Virus record (IMG/VR): IMGVR_UViG_3300009034_000069
Location: 1-46,474 of that record
Length of the DNA stretch: 46,474 bases
Strand: one strand, 5' to 3'
DNA from: a virus
Below the pieces are notes generated by a model. It had not been told where the DNA came from. It was given only the letters and a program-made list of their open reading frames with translations, and made no database searches. This document shows, in pieces, positions 1 to 6,512 of the stretch. The stretch's first letter is position 1. The number at the start of each line of letters is the position of its first letter. A program made the position numbers and the translations under genes.

Positions 1-119
1 ATATAAGAAACTTTGGACTTTTTCTACTCTTAATTTCCCCTTATATCCGCTCATTTTTTCACTCCTTCACAAGACAACCTCCTCTTTAATATGAGGTCGT
101 CGGGATATTTCGTGCATTA
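1..119. repeat. Terminal direct repeat, left copy (circle-closure overlap)
   Basis: Bases 1-119 are identical to 46356-46474. I aligned them by eye from ATATAAGAAACTTTGG through CGTGCATTA with no mismatch. The repeat covers the start of one leftward gene (46409 = position 54) and the end of the next (67-357). An exact overlap of this length is what an assembler leaves when a graph closes into a circle. It could also be a true short terminal repeat, as in T7-like genomes, but its position inside coding sequence argues for the artefact. Confidence 0.97.
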
Positions 120-357
120 CTAATCCGATGTGAGATAAATCACTGCGAACCTTGTTAAAATGTTCCTCCGTCCATATACATTCTACTCGATATTTATATA
201 AGTCAAAGACCTCAAAAATTGTAGAAGGAAAATTCCATTTCCCATCCGGCCAAAGCGTAAAGCCATATTCGTAAGTGTTAGGCTCAATCCCCGCCAATTC
301 ATTAATTGCTTCTTTTTGGCCTTTTGGAGTTAGGTCAATATCTGACAATTTTCCCAT
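67..357 (-). CDS. Hypothetical protein, 96 aa
   Basis: I do not recognise this protein. It is soluble and mixed charge, with no membrane segment or cysteine motif. The start at 357 is supported by AAGGAG nine bases upstream in the leader TTAAGGAGTGAAAAA. The same leader precedes the next gene across the circle junction (46095-46409), so these two genes are neighbours in one leftward operon. The C-terminal end lies inside the terminal repeat. Confidence 0.75.
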   Translation of the reverse strand: MGKLSDIDLTPKGQKEAINELAGIEPNTYEYGFTLWPDGKWNFPSTIFEVFDLYKYRVECIWTEEHFNKVRSDLSHIGLVMHEISRRPHIKEEVVL

Positions 358-402
358 TTTTTCACTCCTTAACAGCCCTGCTTGGCTGGCAGGCAGGATT
401 CT

Positions 403-663
403 TCATAACCACTCCATACCATTGGGCTTATGGCTTGTGTTATACATCAAAAACTGCTTAAGCTTGCCGAAGGCTGCTGCCAGCCGCAGGGCATATTGAA
501 AGGGCCATTTAGTTTCTTCTTTTTCAAGTTCTTCTTCTGTTTTCCCACACATATAACAGCGATAGTCGCCCGTGCAGGGCGTTTTGCCTGTCCAGCGGAA
601 ATGATGGGGAAAACAATCTTTTTTTCTTTCACTCGGAATTAAAGCATAAATCTTTTTTGCCAT
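403..663 (-). CDS. Hypothetical protein with CxxC motif, 86 aa
   Basis: This small basic protein has an N-terminal half rich in aromatic residues and a cysteine cluster CTGDYRCYMCG near residues 30-40. That cluster, possibly with the earlier HH pair, could bind zinc; this is inference. A charged helix (EEELEKEE) follows. GGAAGGGA precedes the start at 663. The stop is followed by a short hairpin (373-393) before the next gene of the leftward operon. Function unknown. Confidence 0.7.
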   Translation of the reverse strand: MAKKIYALIPSERKKDCFPHHFRWTGKTPCTGDYRCYMCGKTEEELEKEETKWPFQYALRLAAAFGKLKQFLMYNTSHKPNGMEWL

Positions 664-765
664 TTCTATTCCCTTCCAATAAATTTAACATTTCTCATAA
701 ACCCCCGCCTTGCCTTGAAGCTACGGCCACGCCGAGCGAGGGCGAAATAGGGTAAAGCACTAAAA

Positions 766-1245
766 TTAACTTTCGATTTCTTTTATTTTTTGCCAAAGCT
801 GTTTATCATAAAGTTTGTCCCATTTCATTTTAGGGTCAAAGCTGCGTCCGCCGCCTATGCACTCAAAAACAGGGTAATCATTTTCATTTAATTCTGGCTC
901 TGCTTCTCGAATTAAGCCCCAATACTCATAGCCACTCAAATCAAAAACAGCCTCGTCACCATCAACGGCTAAAACTTCTTCAACAAATTCTTTTAGGCTT
1001 TGCGTTGTGTTGCCTGCCTTTACTGACTCTCTCCAAATTTCCTCAAAGTAATCAACGGCAATTTCGCTTTCGGGGTCTGTTCGTTCTGTGTAATGGTCTG
1101 ACGAGACAGGACATAATACAGTAGCCGTTGCGCCCTTAAAACCATCAGAGTGCTTAAATAAATAGTCACAGATATAATAGTCATTACCAATACGGCCTAC
1201 AAGTTTTTTGATGTCTGTTTGTTTTTTGGTTTCTGTTACCATCAT
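766..1245 (-). CDS. Hypothetical protein, 159 aa
   Basis: This is the largest gene of the 5' part of the leftward cluster. The product is acidic and soluble, with no motif I can assign. A glycine-rich turn CIGGGRSF near residue 130 precedes a basic C-terminal helix. GGGAGG lies seven bases before the first of two adjacent ATG codons (1245), which decides the start. The gene is flanked by a 12-bp inverted repeat (746-757 and 1266-1277), part of which resembles the GGGTAAAG ribosome-binding leader used elsewhere in this operon. Confidence 0.75.
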   Translation of the reverse strand: MMVTETKKQTDIKKLVGRIGNDYYICDYLFKHSDGFKGATATVLCPVSSDHYTERTDPESEIAVDYFEEIWRESVKAGNTTQSLKEFVEEVLAVDGDEAVFDLSGYEYWGLIREAEPELNENDYPVFECIGGGRSFDPKMKWDKLYDKQLWQKIKEIES

Positions 1246-1304
1246 AATAAACCTCCCTTCTATGCCTTTACCCTATTATTTACTTGTTAAAGAACCCTAA
1301 AGCC

Positions 1305-1364
1305 CACAGCCGGAAAACGTCAGCTATTGCACCAGCTCAGGGCTGTGCTGACTTGCGGACTGTT
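1305..1364 (-). promoter_or_regulatory. Intercistronic structured element with pseudoknot-like pairing
   Basis: Between two leftward genes, CACAGCC (1305-1311) can pair with GGCTGTG (1341-1347), and GTCAGC (1319-1324) with GCTGAC (1347-1352). The second pairing crosses the first, which gives an H-type pseudoknot topology or two competing hairpins. CTTGCGG-A-CTGTT (1352-1364) recurs at 1598-1610 with one mismatch, so two intergenic elements of this operon share a module. A role in mRNA processing or translation is inference. Confidence 0.45.
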
Positions 1365-1540
1365 TAGCTTAAGTCTTTTGTGTCGGCTACTTTGTGGACT
1401 AATGCCTCTAAAGCTTTAATGTGCTTAAAAACTTCCGTAGATAAGCTTTCGTCCTTACAAGACCCTAAAGCATAGAGAACGTGAATATGCTCAAACCATC
1501 TTTCGACATATTCTCTTTTGTCTGTTGTTACATTTGCCAT
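1364..1540 (-). CDS. Hypothetical protein, 58 aa
   Basis: A short ORF starting MANVTTDKREYVERWF and ending in KDLS. It is mostly helical and soluble. It is supported by the leader ATTGAAAGGGTAAAAGA directly before ATG at 1540, the same Shine-Dalgarno leader used by the two genes upstream (1609-1863 and 1886-2080). Structured intergenic elements lie on both sides. No family recognised. Confidence 0.65.
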   Translation of the reverse strand: MANVTTDKREYVERWFEHIHVLYALGSCKDESLSTEVFKHIKALEALVHKVADTKDLS

Positions 1541-1559
1541 TCTTTTACCCTTTCAATTA

Positions 1560-1610
1560 AACAGCCAATAAGCCCTCACGGGTCTGGCCTGTAAGGGCTT
1601 GCGGGCTGTT
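1560..1610 (-). promoter_or_regulatory. Two-tier intercistronic hairpin
   Basis: AACAGCC (1560-1566) pairs with GGCTGTT (1604-1610). Nested inside, AAGCCCT (1570-1576) pairs with AGGGCTT (1594-1600). The two 7-bp stems are separated by a symmetric 3x3 internal loop and capped by a 17-nt loop. The element begins at the stop codon of the upstream gene and ends just before the next gene's ribosome-binding site. It has no U-tract, so RNA processing or stabilisation is likelier than simple termination. Confidence 0.6.
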
Positions 1611-1863
1611 ATTGTAGGGCTTTTGCCTCTTGCCAATCCCTGATAATGCCAATAGCAAATGCCCGGGTGTTATGCCCTAAATTGAACTCACCCAATTCTT
1701 GTTCTTGTTCAAGCAAGTGATGTATTGCCCTATGTAAATCATACAAGTTTTCTTGCTCAACAATGGCAACCTCGAGCCAGCGGTCTGGCTCAACCTCGAT
1801 AAATCTATGGTCTCTGCCAGTATCATCGATGCACTTTGCTATTCTTGCCCTGTGTTGTTTCAT
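1609..1863 (-). CDS. Hypothetical protein, 84 aa
   Basis: The product begins MKQHRARIAKCIDD, has an acidic middle (EQEQELGEF) and ends in DWQEAKALQ. I recognise no domain. The ORF stays open further upstream, but ATG at 1863 is chosen because GAAAGGGG lies eight bases before it in the repeated leader of this operon. The stop overlaps the base of the hairpin at 1560-1610. Confidence 0.7.
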   Translation of the reverse strand: MKQHRARIAKCIDDTGRDHRFIEVEPDRWLEVAIVEQENLYDLHRAIHHLLEQEQELGEFNLGHNTRAFAIGIIRDWQEAKALQ

Positions 1864-1885
1864 TTTCTTTACCCCTTTCAATTGT

Positions 1886-2080
1886 TTATCTCTTATCATC
1901 TATTTTGCATTTGTGGTCAACTAACTCCCTGCACGGTATACCGACCAGCTTGCTTAACAGGTGAAGGTCAACGGCAGAGTGCTTGTTATATTCGTATAGA
2001 TTGTCTTTGCCAAGCTCTTTATCAAGGTGAGGCGAATAATAAACCTGCTTCCCGCATTTTAGACATTTTGTTCTTTTCGT
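1886..2080 (-). CDS. Small Zn-ribbon-like protein, apparent ACG start, 64 aa
   Basis: An open frame of 65 codons encodes KRTKCLKCGKQVYYSPHLD and ends in HKCKIDDKR. The two CxxC-type cysteines and later Cys/His residues suggest a zinc ribbon. There is no ATG, GTG or TTG in frame at the 5' end, and an in-frame TGA lies just upstream. The operon's standard leader ATTGAAAGGG is present, and at the exact spacing where its neighbours have ATG this gene has ACG (2080-2078). It is either a rare ACG start, a start-codon mutation that silences the gene, or an assembly error. Confidence 0.5.
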   Translation of the reverse strand, partial: TKRTKCLKCGKQVYYSPHLDKELGKDNLYEYNKHSAVDLHLLSKLVGIPCRELVDHKCKIDDKR

Positions 2081-2122
2081 TGTATTACCCTTTCAATAAT
2101 TTGCTCTTATCATCTATCGACC

Positions 2123-2151
2123 AAACTAACACCGTGACTTTAATTTGTCAA
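2123..2151 (-). promoter_or_regulatory. Candidate leftward sigma70 promoter
   Basis: On the minus strand there is a perfect TTGACA (plus 2146-2151), a 17-bp spacer and TAGTTT (plus 2123-2128; a weak -10 with 3 of 6 matches). It lies upstream of the leftward small-gene cluster and faces away from the rightward promoter at 2219. The position is right for driving 2080 back across the circle junction. Confidence 0.5.
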
Positions 2152-2159
2152 ACATAAAA

Positions 2160-2175
2160 TTTGCAAATTTGCAAA
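2160..2175. promoter_or_regulatory. Tandem 8-bp palindromes TTTGCAAA (candidate operator)
   Basis: TTTGCAAA occurs twice head to tail (2160-2167, 2168-2175). A third site with the same TTGCAA core lies at 2270-2283. They sit between and beside two divergent promoter candidates, where operators would be expected. AT-rich DNA throws up such words easily, so function is inferred from placement and repetition. Confidence 0.4.
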
Positions 2176-2218
2176 AAACATAAGATTTTATTTTCCTAAA
2201 ATAATTTTCAGAATTTAC

Positions 2219-2246
2219 TTGACATACAACAAACTTTCAGTAAAGT
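2219..2246 (+). promoter_or_regulatory. Candidate rightward sigma70 promoter
   Basis: TTGACA at 2219-2224 is followed after 16 bp by TAAAGT (2241-2246, 4 of 6 matches to TATAAT). It lies about 70 bp before the first gene of the rightward packaging and structural block. The AT-rich surroundings and the divergent partner at 2123-2151 support a real control region. Confidence 0.5.
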
Positions 2247-2269
2247 TAGATATATAGCAAACAGGGTGT

Positions 2270-2283
2270 AAAATTGCAATTTT
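2270..2283. promoter_or_regulatory. 14-bp perfect palindrome AAAATTGCAATTTT
   Basis: A perfect palindrome just downstream of the rightward promoter candidate, sharing the TTGCAA core with the tandem sites at 2160-2175. It would lie in the early transcribed leader, a typical operator position. No matching regulator gene was identified. Confidence 0.4.
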
Positions 2284-2316
2284 GGGTAATAGCAATACAG
2301 TGTGGGAAGCTATTAA

Positions 2317-2499
2317 ATGGATAGTATTGACTATTTTGTAAAAAGCATAGCTCAAAAACTCACTAACCTTAGAGACAACAAGCGTTTACGCAACAGCGAC
2401 CGCGAAATGGTGGACGAAATCCTCGATACTGACATACCGACCATCCAATCTTTATTAAGAGCTAAAAACAGTACAAACAAATCTGAAAATGAACGATAA
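2317..2499 (+). CDS. Small hypothetical protein ahead of terminase small subunit, 60 aa
   Basis: A mostly helical, charged 60-residue protein. GGGAAG lies eight bases before ATG, the first Shine-Dalgarno after the rightward promoter. Its 3' end overlaps the start of the terminase small subunit gene by 11 bases, so the two are probably translationally coupled. Function unknown. Confidence 0.65.
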   Translation: MDSIDYFVKSIAQKLTNLRDNKRLRNSDREMVDEILDTDIPTIQSLLRAKNSTNKSENER

Positions 2500-2983
2500 A
2501 CTGCGAAAACTGCGCTCCAAATGCACAGCCAAACAGGCCAAGTTTGTGGAGCTGCACAAATCAGGCCAAGAACGTGGTGAAGCATATCAAAATGCGTATC
2601 CGAAGGCCAAAAATCTTTTACGCGCCCAACAGGAGGCTTCACGGCTGCTTACAAAAAATGTCAAAGTAATTGCATATTTTGAGGCCCTAAAGGCTAACGA
2701 TGACAGAAATACGAACATATCGCGCTCAATGCAGTTAGTAAAACTGAACAAAGCATTTATACTTGCGGAAATTCAAAAGAATGTTGCCGGCATGGTATCA
2801 ACTATTCGTGAACAAAACGAAATGCTTGGCTTTCACCGCGATACTGCGCCAAACTTGGAGCGTGAACAAGCGCGGCGTGACATTATTGAAAAAGAATTGA
2901 AGGAGTTAGAGCGGCTGGCCAAAGCCCGGACGGCTGAGCTGTCAGAGCCGCAGACAAAACCCAAGATAGTCAAAGTAGGATAA
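2489..2983 (+). CDS. terS: Terminase small subunit (DNA recognition), 164 aa
   Basis: The N-terminal half (residues 10-60) follows the phage small-terminase pattern: TAKQAKFVELHKSGQERGEA, then AYPKA and an SRLLTKNVKV-like segment. This resembles the helix-turn-helix part of Terminase_2-type proteins, which bind the packaging site and load the large subunit. The C-terminal part is a charged helix (residues 110-145) typical of oligomerisation. It lies about 1.7 kb before the large terminase. The assignment rests on this pattern and the context. Confidence 0.75.
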   Translation: MNDKLRKLRSKCTAKQAKFVELHKSGQERGEAYQNAYPKAKNLLRAQQEASRLLTKNVKVIAYFEALKANDDRNTNISRSMQLVKLNKAFILAEIQKNVAGMVSTIREQNEMLGFHRDTAPNLEREQARRDIIEKELKELERLAKARTAELSEPQTKPKIVKVG

Positions 2984-3209
2984 AGTCTTAACAAAGACCA
3001 ACACCTACATAGGAGCTGCTCTTATTTAGTATGTCACTGCAAATAGTAATGAGAACGAAGTAGTAAATGATACGACATAGGATTGAAAAAGAATTCTTTT
3101 TATATGCACGAGGCCACCATCGGACAGGCCGGGTGGGTGTGATTGTTTTAGTACCTACTCAAATTAAAAATTTCCTGAATTTTCAGTAAGGAGACATAGG
3201 TGATAGATT
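2984..3209. other. Intergenic stretch without a clear gene
   Basis: No convincing ORF or promoter was found. ACATAGG occurs at 3007-3013, 3075-3081 and again at 3194-3200 in the leader of the next tiny ORF. A GC-richer patch (3107-3142) contains CCACC and GGTGG that can pair. It follows the small terminase gene, so it could hold the packaging (pac/cos) recognition site or a processed RNA; this is inference. Confidence 0.4.
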
Positions 3210-3311
3210 ATGACAGGATATATAGGCCCAAACTTGTTTGAATGGTTATGGTATCTGGTGACATCACCCTATAGGTGGATTAAAAGAGTTCTTCGACATA
3301 TTTTCTGGTGA
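3210..3311 (+). CDS. Possible 33-aa amphipathic/membrane peptide
   Basis: An ATG-started ORF reads MTGYIGPNLFEWLWYLVTSP then a basic tail ending in RHIFW. The Trp-rich hydrophobic stretch followed by Arg/Lys looks like a membrane-associated peptide. AAGGAG lies 17 bases upstream, farther than ideal, so the start is uncertain. No family known. Confidence 0.3.
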   Translation: MTGYIGPNLFEWLWYLVTSPYRWIKRVLRHIFW

Positions 3312-3314
3312 AAA

Positions 3315-3407
3315 ATGAATAGTGGCTTTTGGATAGTCTGGTGGATTTTGCATTGCTATTATAAAGCTAAAAAGCTGTTATGGGAGGTCATAAGATGGGT
3401 AATGTAA
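3315..3407 (+). CDS. Possible 30-aa hydrophobic peptide
   Basis: This begins MNSGFWIVWWILHCYY and ends within the start of the next gene. It is Trp-rich and hydrophobic like the ORF just before it, so the pair could be a duplicated micro-membrane-protein unit. The ribosome-binding site is weak. It could be chance. Confidence 0.25.
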   Translation: MNSGFWIVWWILHCYYKAKKLLWEVIRWVM

Positions 3408-3661
3408 GACGACTAAAGAAACAGTTGAGTCAGCCTCTCGCTTTGGCCGACTCGAAGATAGCTTTTAACCACTGTAAGGTCTTTTTGGCTAACCCCGACC
3501 CGATAAAGGCCAAGAAAGCAGCCGGGCAGTTTGCCAAATTTATGGCTTTCCTGAATGACCGAGCGCAGGTTGTCAACATCAGAGACCTTTACACGGCACA
3601 TTTTCAGGTTTTGAAGAAAATTGAAGCCGGAGAGCCGCTGATTGAGGAAGACCTGAACTGA
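3395..3661 (+). CDS. Hypothetical protein, 88 aa
   Basis: A helical, basic N-terminal region (NVRRLKKQLSQPLALADSKI) leads into an acidic C-terminus (EAGEPLIEEDLN). ATG at 3395 is preferred over the in-frame ATG at 3380 because GGGAGG (3382-3387) lies seven bases before it. It is the first well-supported gene after the intergenic gap and probably belongs with the terminase-region accessory genes. Function unknown. Confidence 0.65.
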   Translation: MGNVRRLKKQLSQPLALADSKIAFNHCKVFLANPDPIKAKKAAGQFAKFMAFLNDRAQVVNIRDLYTAHFQVLKKIEAGEPLIEEDLN

Positions 3662-3664
3662 CCA

Positions 3665-3841
3665 ATGCTTAAATACTTGTTAATATTGATAGTTTTGTTG
3701 TTTGTAGGCTGCGGCCTGCCACGAAGACGTGCAGAGAGGTTTGAAGGCGGACCTGTTATAACCAAGACGCTCAAGCCAAATCCCAATATGGTGAAGTTTA
3801 TGCTTTGGTATGCAGAGAATAGAGAATGGAATATGCAGTAA
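3665..3841 (+). CDS. Small predicted lipoprotein, 58 aa
   Basis: The N-terminus MLKYLLILIVLLFVGCGLPR is a short hydrophobic signal ending in FVGC, a lipobox with an atypical Phe at -3. A basic RRR and a 40-residue soluble tail follow. This predicts a lipid-anchored envelope protein, as in some phage exclusion lipoproteins or Rz1-like proteins. A better o-spanin candidate is at 27187-27444. Its 3' end overlaps the next ORF by 16 bases. Confidence 0.6.
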   Translation: MLKYLLILIVLLFVGCGLPRRRAERFEGGPVITKTLKPNPNMVKFMLWYAENREWNMQ

Positions 3842-3987
3842 CTTGCCCACGTTGCAAAGAGGAAATATCATTGTGGGAGATAATACTACACTTGGAAGAG
3901 TGCCAGAAGAGAGCTGAAGATGGCCAAGAAGAAGAAAAAGAGGAAGTGGAAAAGACGAGTCGACAACAAGATGCACGACTACGGTGA
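3826..3987 (+). CDS. Small zinc-finger-like protein, 53 aa
   Basis: MEYAVTCPRCKEEISLWEII then H-x3-C gives a compact CxxC...HxxxC zinc knuckle in residues 7-26, followed by a Glu/Lys-rich tail. The ORF overlaps the lipoprotein gene at its 5' end and the metallopeptidase-like gene at its 3' end, each in another frame. The ribosome-binding site is poor, but the intact CCHC pattern argues that it is real. Confidence 0.5.
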   Translation: MEYAVTCPRCKEEISLWEIILHLEECQKRAEDGQEEEKEEVEKTSRQQDARLR

Positions 3988-4228
3988 AATCGACTATGGT
4001 AAAAAAACTATTCGTATAAATAAAAAGAGGTCAAAGAAGTGGGGCAGGAAACGAAAAAAAGCCGGTATCTTGGATACAATAGTCCACGAAGAGACTCACC
4101 TCAGGCATCCCAAGATGGGTGAGAGAAGAGTTGTTAAAAGGACGAAGAGAAAGATTAAGCGAATGACCAAGAAGCAAAAAGCAAGACATTACTCAAAATA
4201 TAGTATTCTTAAAGGAAGAAAGAGATGA
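3920..4228 (+). CDS. Small basic protein with HExxH metallopeptidase motif, 102 aa
   Basis: An extremely Lys/Arg-rich N-terminus (MAKKKKKRKWKRR) is followed by EIDYGKKTIRINKK and then ILDTIVHEETHLRHPKMGER around residues 50-70. HEETH matches HExxH, and the Glu in GER is a possible third ligand. The beta-strand plus HExxH layout resembles small phage SprT/WLM-like metallopeptidase proteins in which DTLIHEL(L/T)H is typical. The tail is again very basic, suggesting nucleic-acid binding. Catalysis is unproven. Confidence 0.6.
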   Translation: MAKKKKKRKWKRRVDNKMHDYGEIDYGKKTIRINKKRSKKWGRKRKKAGILDTIVHEETHLRHPKMGERRVVKRTKRKIKRMTKKQKARHYSKYSILKGRKR

Positions 4229-4473
4229 ATATAGAAAATATGATTAAAGGCATAGATGCTGTAATTGCAGATGAGCAATTATGGTCAGCTGGCAAAAGAA
4301 TCTTAAAGAGAATCAGGAATGGATTGCAGGACTACATTTCAATATGGTCTACAAAGGAATATAAATGTACAAAATGCGGGCTTGAGATAATTGTTGCAAA
4401 ACTGAAATCTCACAAACTACCAAAAGCCGAGTGTCAAGATTGTGGTACAATGACAATGAAGCCAAAAAACTGA
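4225..4473 (+). CDS. Zinc-ribbon protein, 82 aa
   Basis: The N-terminal 45 residues are helical (MIKGIDAVIADEQLWSAGKR). The C-terminus has CTKCG and CQDCG separated by about 20 residues, a four-cysteine zinc ribbon. The start overlaps the previous stop (ATGA), indicating translational coupling. Several neighbours here also carry zinc-binding patterns. Specific function unknown. Confidence 0.65.
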   Translation: MNIENMIKGIDAVIADEQLWSAGKRILKRIRNGLQDYISIWSTKEYKCTKCGLEIIVAKLKSHKLPKAECQDCGTMTMKPKN

Positions 4474-4486
4474 AGGGAAAATCAAA

Positions 4487-4657
4487 ATGACTGTCAGAAG
4501 AATAAGTAAAAGAGAGTTGCAGAAAGCCCAAAGAGTTATTGAAAGCGCTGCTGCAGTTCCGGTAGCTGAAGTGGCCGCCGCACCTGAACCTATGCCGGAA
4601 CCTGTAGAAGCTCCAAAGAAAAAGACCAAGAAGGCCAAAAAGAAAAAATCCAAATAA
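4487..4657 (+). CDS. Ala/Pro/Lys-rich small protein, 56 aa
   Basis: It starts MTVRRISKRELQKAQRVIES, continues with an Ala/Pro/Glu-rich linker (EVAAAPEPMPEPVEAP) and ends in a poly-lysine tail KKKTKKAKKKKSK. It is low complexity and probably disordered and DNA-binding or packaging-associated; that is inference from composition and from lying directly before the large terminase. No strong Shine-Dalgarno (AAGGGAAAA). Confidence 0.55.
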   Translation: MTVRRISKRELQKAQRVIESAAAVPVAEVAAAPEPMPEPVEAPKKKTKKAKKKKSK

Positions 4658-4668
4658 GTCTACTCACT

Positions 4669-6315
4669 ATGGAGAATGAACAGCAAAAAGTTGAGGATAT
4701 GACCTTGGCTGACGCTCCCTACTGGATGCACGTCAATGGTATCCGTATTGATGGCCAGCCCTTTGACCTTGAAGGCCGCAAGTATCAACAGGAGCTGATG
4801 CGTCCTTATACATCTGATGGACGGTTCAAGCACAACGAGGTCATCAGAAAAGGAACTCAAATAGGCATTACCATTAGTAAAGTTATTGAAGCCACTCACG
4901 GAGCGCTTCACGGCAAATATCCGCAAGGCATTATATTCTACTTTCCTTCTCAGAAAGCTGTAGAGATGTTCAGCAAGTCCCGCTTCAAGCCTTTCATTGA
5001 TGACAACCCGGAAACAGTCGGCAAATATATGGGCAAAACGGACAGTGTATACATTCGCAAGATTGGCCCGACCAATGTTTACTTCTTCGGCGGCAGCGCA
5101 ACCTCTATGGTAGGTGGTGAGAAGAAGGATTCCACATCTGTCCGCTCCACTCCGGCTGACTGGATACTTCTCGATGAAAGAGACTTGTTTGATGATGATA
5201 TGGCGAAACAGGTAAATCAGCGCTTGGGCAACTCAAAGATTTGGCGCAGAACAGATATGGGAACGCCGACTATACCGGACTTGGGCGTAGACCTATTGTA
5301 TAAGAAGTCAAACCAGAGCAGATGGCAGATAAAGTGTCAATCGTGTAAGAAACATACCTGTCTTGAGACTGAGTTCCCATCTTGTATTAAGCTGTCCGAT
5401 GAAGGTAATTATTTCGTATGTATTCACTGCGGTGACAGAATCAACCCTATTTATGGTGAGTGGGTTCCTGACCATCCAAAGCGGGACACTGTCGGCTACT
5501 GGGTATCACAGCTTCTCAACCCAAACTGTAACTTATCACTGATACTCAAGCAGTATGCTGACCCGGAAACCTATGATATGGACGAGGCGGAGTTTCAGAG
5601 AACTGTAATGGGACTTCCATTTGTATCTGCCGAAGATGAGCTGACCGAATCCGATGTTTATGCCTGCTGCGGTTCAGATGGTATGCTTCACGCTTCAGAA
5701 CTTCCCTGTGCAATGGGCGTGGATATTGGCGCTACTATCTATGCAGTTATAGGTTATCGTAAAGACAGAGGACGTTACAAAGTAATCAAAGCCGCCCAAG
5801 TCTCCAACTGGGGTGAGCTGCACGACTTGGCCAACAGGTTCAATGTCAAGTCAGCTGTGATAGACGCTCAACCTGAATATCACCGAGTCCGTGAATTTCA
5901 GACTGCTGAACCTTACGCAGTGTATATATGTTACTATTCCGAGCATTTGAAAACTTTTGATTCTTGGTCAAGCAGTCCTGATAATATTGTTAAAGTCAAC
6001 AGAACCGAAATCTTCGATGCTACACACGCTATGGTTCGTGATGCAGGAGTGCTTATTCTGCCGAGAGTCAATGAAGAGATGAAAGTCTTCGCTCACCAGA
6101 TGACCCGCTCGGTGCGAGTGCAGGAGACCGACCAGAGAACAGGAACTAAAATCTATCGCTACAGGACGAGAGGGGACAAACAAGACCACTATCGTAATGC
6201 CTTAAACTACTTTCTGTTGGCGTGCAGGAAAGTCGGCGTCCCTCCTGCATCCAGAACTTTGAAAAAAAGACCATTAACCCAAGATATGTCTTACACTTTA
6301 GGAGCTACAAAATGA
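4669..6315 (+). CDS. terL: Terminase large subunit, 548 aa
   Basis: This is the ATP-driven DNA-packaging motor and nuclease. The fold and order match the GpA-like large-terminase superfamily. They are: a K-G-T-Q-I-G phosphate loop near residues 59-64, the strand WILLDERDL (Walker B, residues 165-173), a four-cysteine zinc motif CQSCKK...CIHCG (224-257) and a C-terminal RNase H-like nuclease. The nuclease begins at GVDIGATIYAV (about 350), with later acidic residues in VIDAQPE and GDKQDHYRNAL. The length is normal for the family. Start at 4669 or at ATG 4699 is not settled; neither has a strong Shine-Dalgarno. It overlaps the next gene by ATGA. Confidence 0.9.
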   Translation: MENEQQKVEDMTLADAPYWMHVNGIRIDGQPFDLEGRKYQQELMRPYTSDGRFKHNEVIRKGTQIGITISKVIEATHGALHGKYPQGIIFYFPSQKAVEMFSKSRFKPFIDDNPETVGKYMGKTDSVYIRKIGPTNVYFFGGSATSMVGGEKKDSTSVRSTPADWILLDERDLFDDDMAKQVNQRLGNSKIWRRTDMGTPTIPDLGVDLLYKKSNQSRWQIKCQSCKKHTCLETEFPSCIKLSDEGNYFVCIHCGDRINPIYGEWVPDHPKRDTVGYWVSQLLNPNCNLSLILKQYADPETYDMDEAEFQRTVMGLPFVSAEDELTESDVYACCGSDGMLHASELPCAMGVDIGATIYAVIGYRKDRGRYKVIKAAQVSNWGELHDLANRFNVKSAVIDAQPEYHRVREFQTAEPYAVYICYYSEHLKTFDSWSSSPDNIVKVNRTEIFDATHAMVRDAGVLILPRVNEEMKVFAHQMTRSVRVQETDQRTGTKIYRYRTRGDKQDHYRNALNYFLLACRKVGVPPASRTLKKRPLTQDMSYTLGATK

Positions 6316-6512
6316 GTGGAATATTTGGCTCGAAAAAACCACGCATACCAACCCCACCACCTGAACCATCTCCAGCCCCTATGCCTCTTACACTTGAAGA
6401 AACCGAAGAGGCCAAAAGAAGGGCAGGAGGGACACGGCGCAGAGGACGGGCTTCGACAATTCTGGCCGGTCGCTTGATGAGTAAACAGGGCAAGACGTTG
6501 CTTGGTGAATGA
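6312..6512 (+). CDS. Small conserved podovirus virion/assembly protein, 66 aa
   Basis: The layout MSGIFGSKKPRIPTPPPEP, proline-rich middle, then RRRGRASTILAG...KTLLGE matches a short protein commonly found beside terminase or portal genes in T7-like podoviruses, sometimes compared with T7 gp7.3-type tail assembly proteins. The GRASTI and TLLG ends are the recognisable parts. It overlaps the large terminase stop by ATGA. The exact role is uncertain. Confidence 0.65.
   Translation: MSGIFGSKKPRIPTPPPEPSPAPMPLTLEETEEAKRRAGGTRRRGRASTILAGRLMSKQGKTLLGE

Noticed and set aside
746-1277. 12-bp inverted repeat flanking gene 766-1245 as a mobile-element signature
   Set aside because: The sequence (AATAGGGTAAAG) overlaps the operon's GGGTAAAG ribosome-binding leader, there is no transposase and no target-site duplication.
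1753-2157. 134-aa plus-strand ORF
   Set aside because: It runs antisense through the 1609-1863 and 1886-2080 genes, which have repeated ribosome-binding leaders; the plus frame has no leader or motif.
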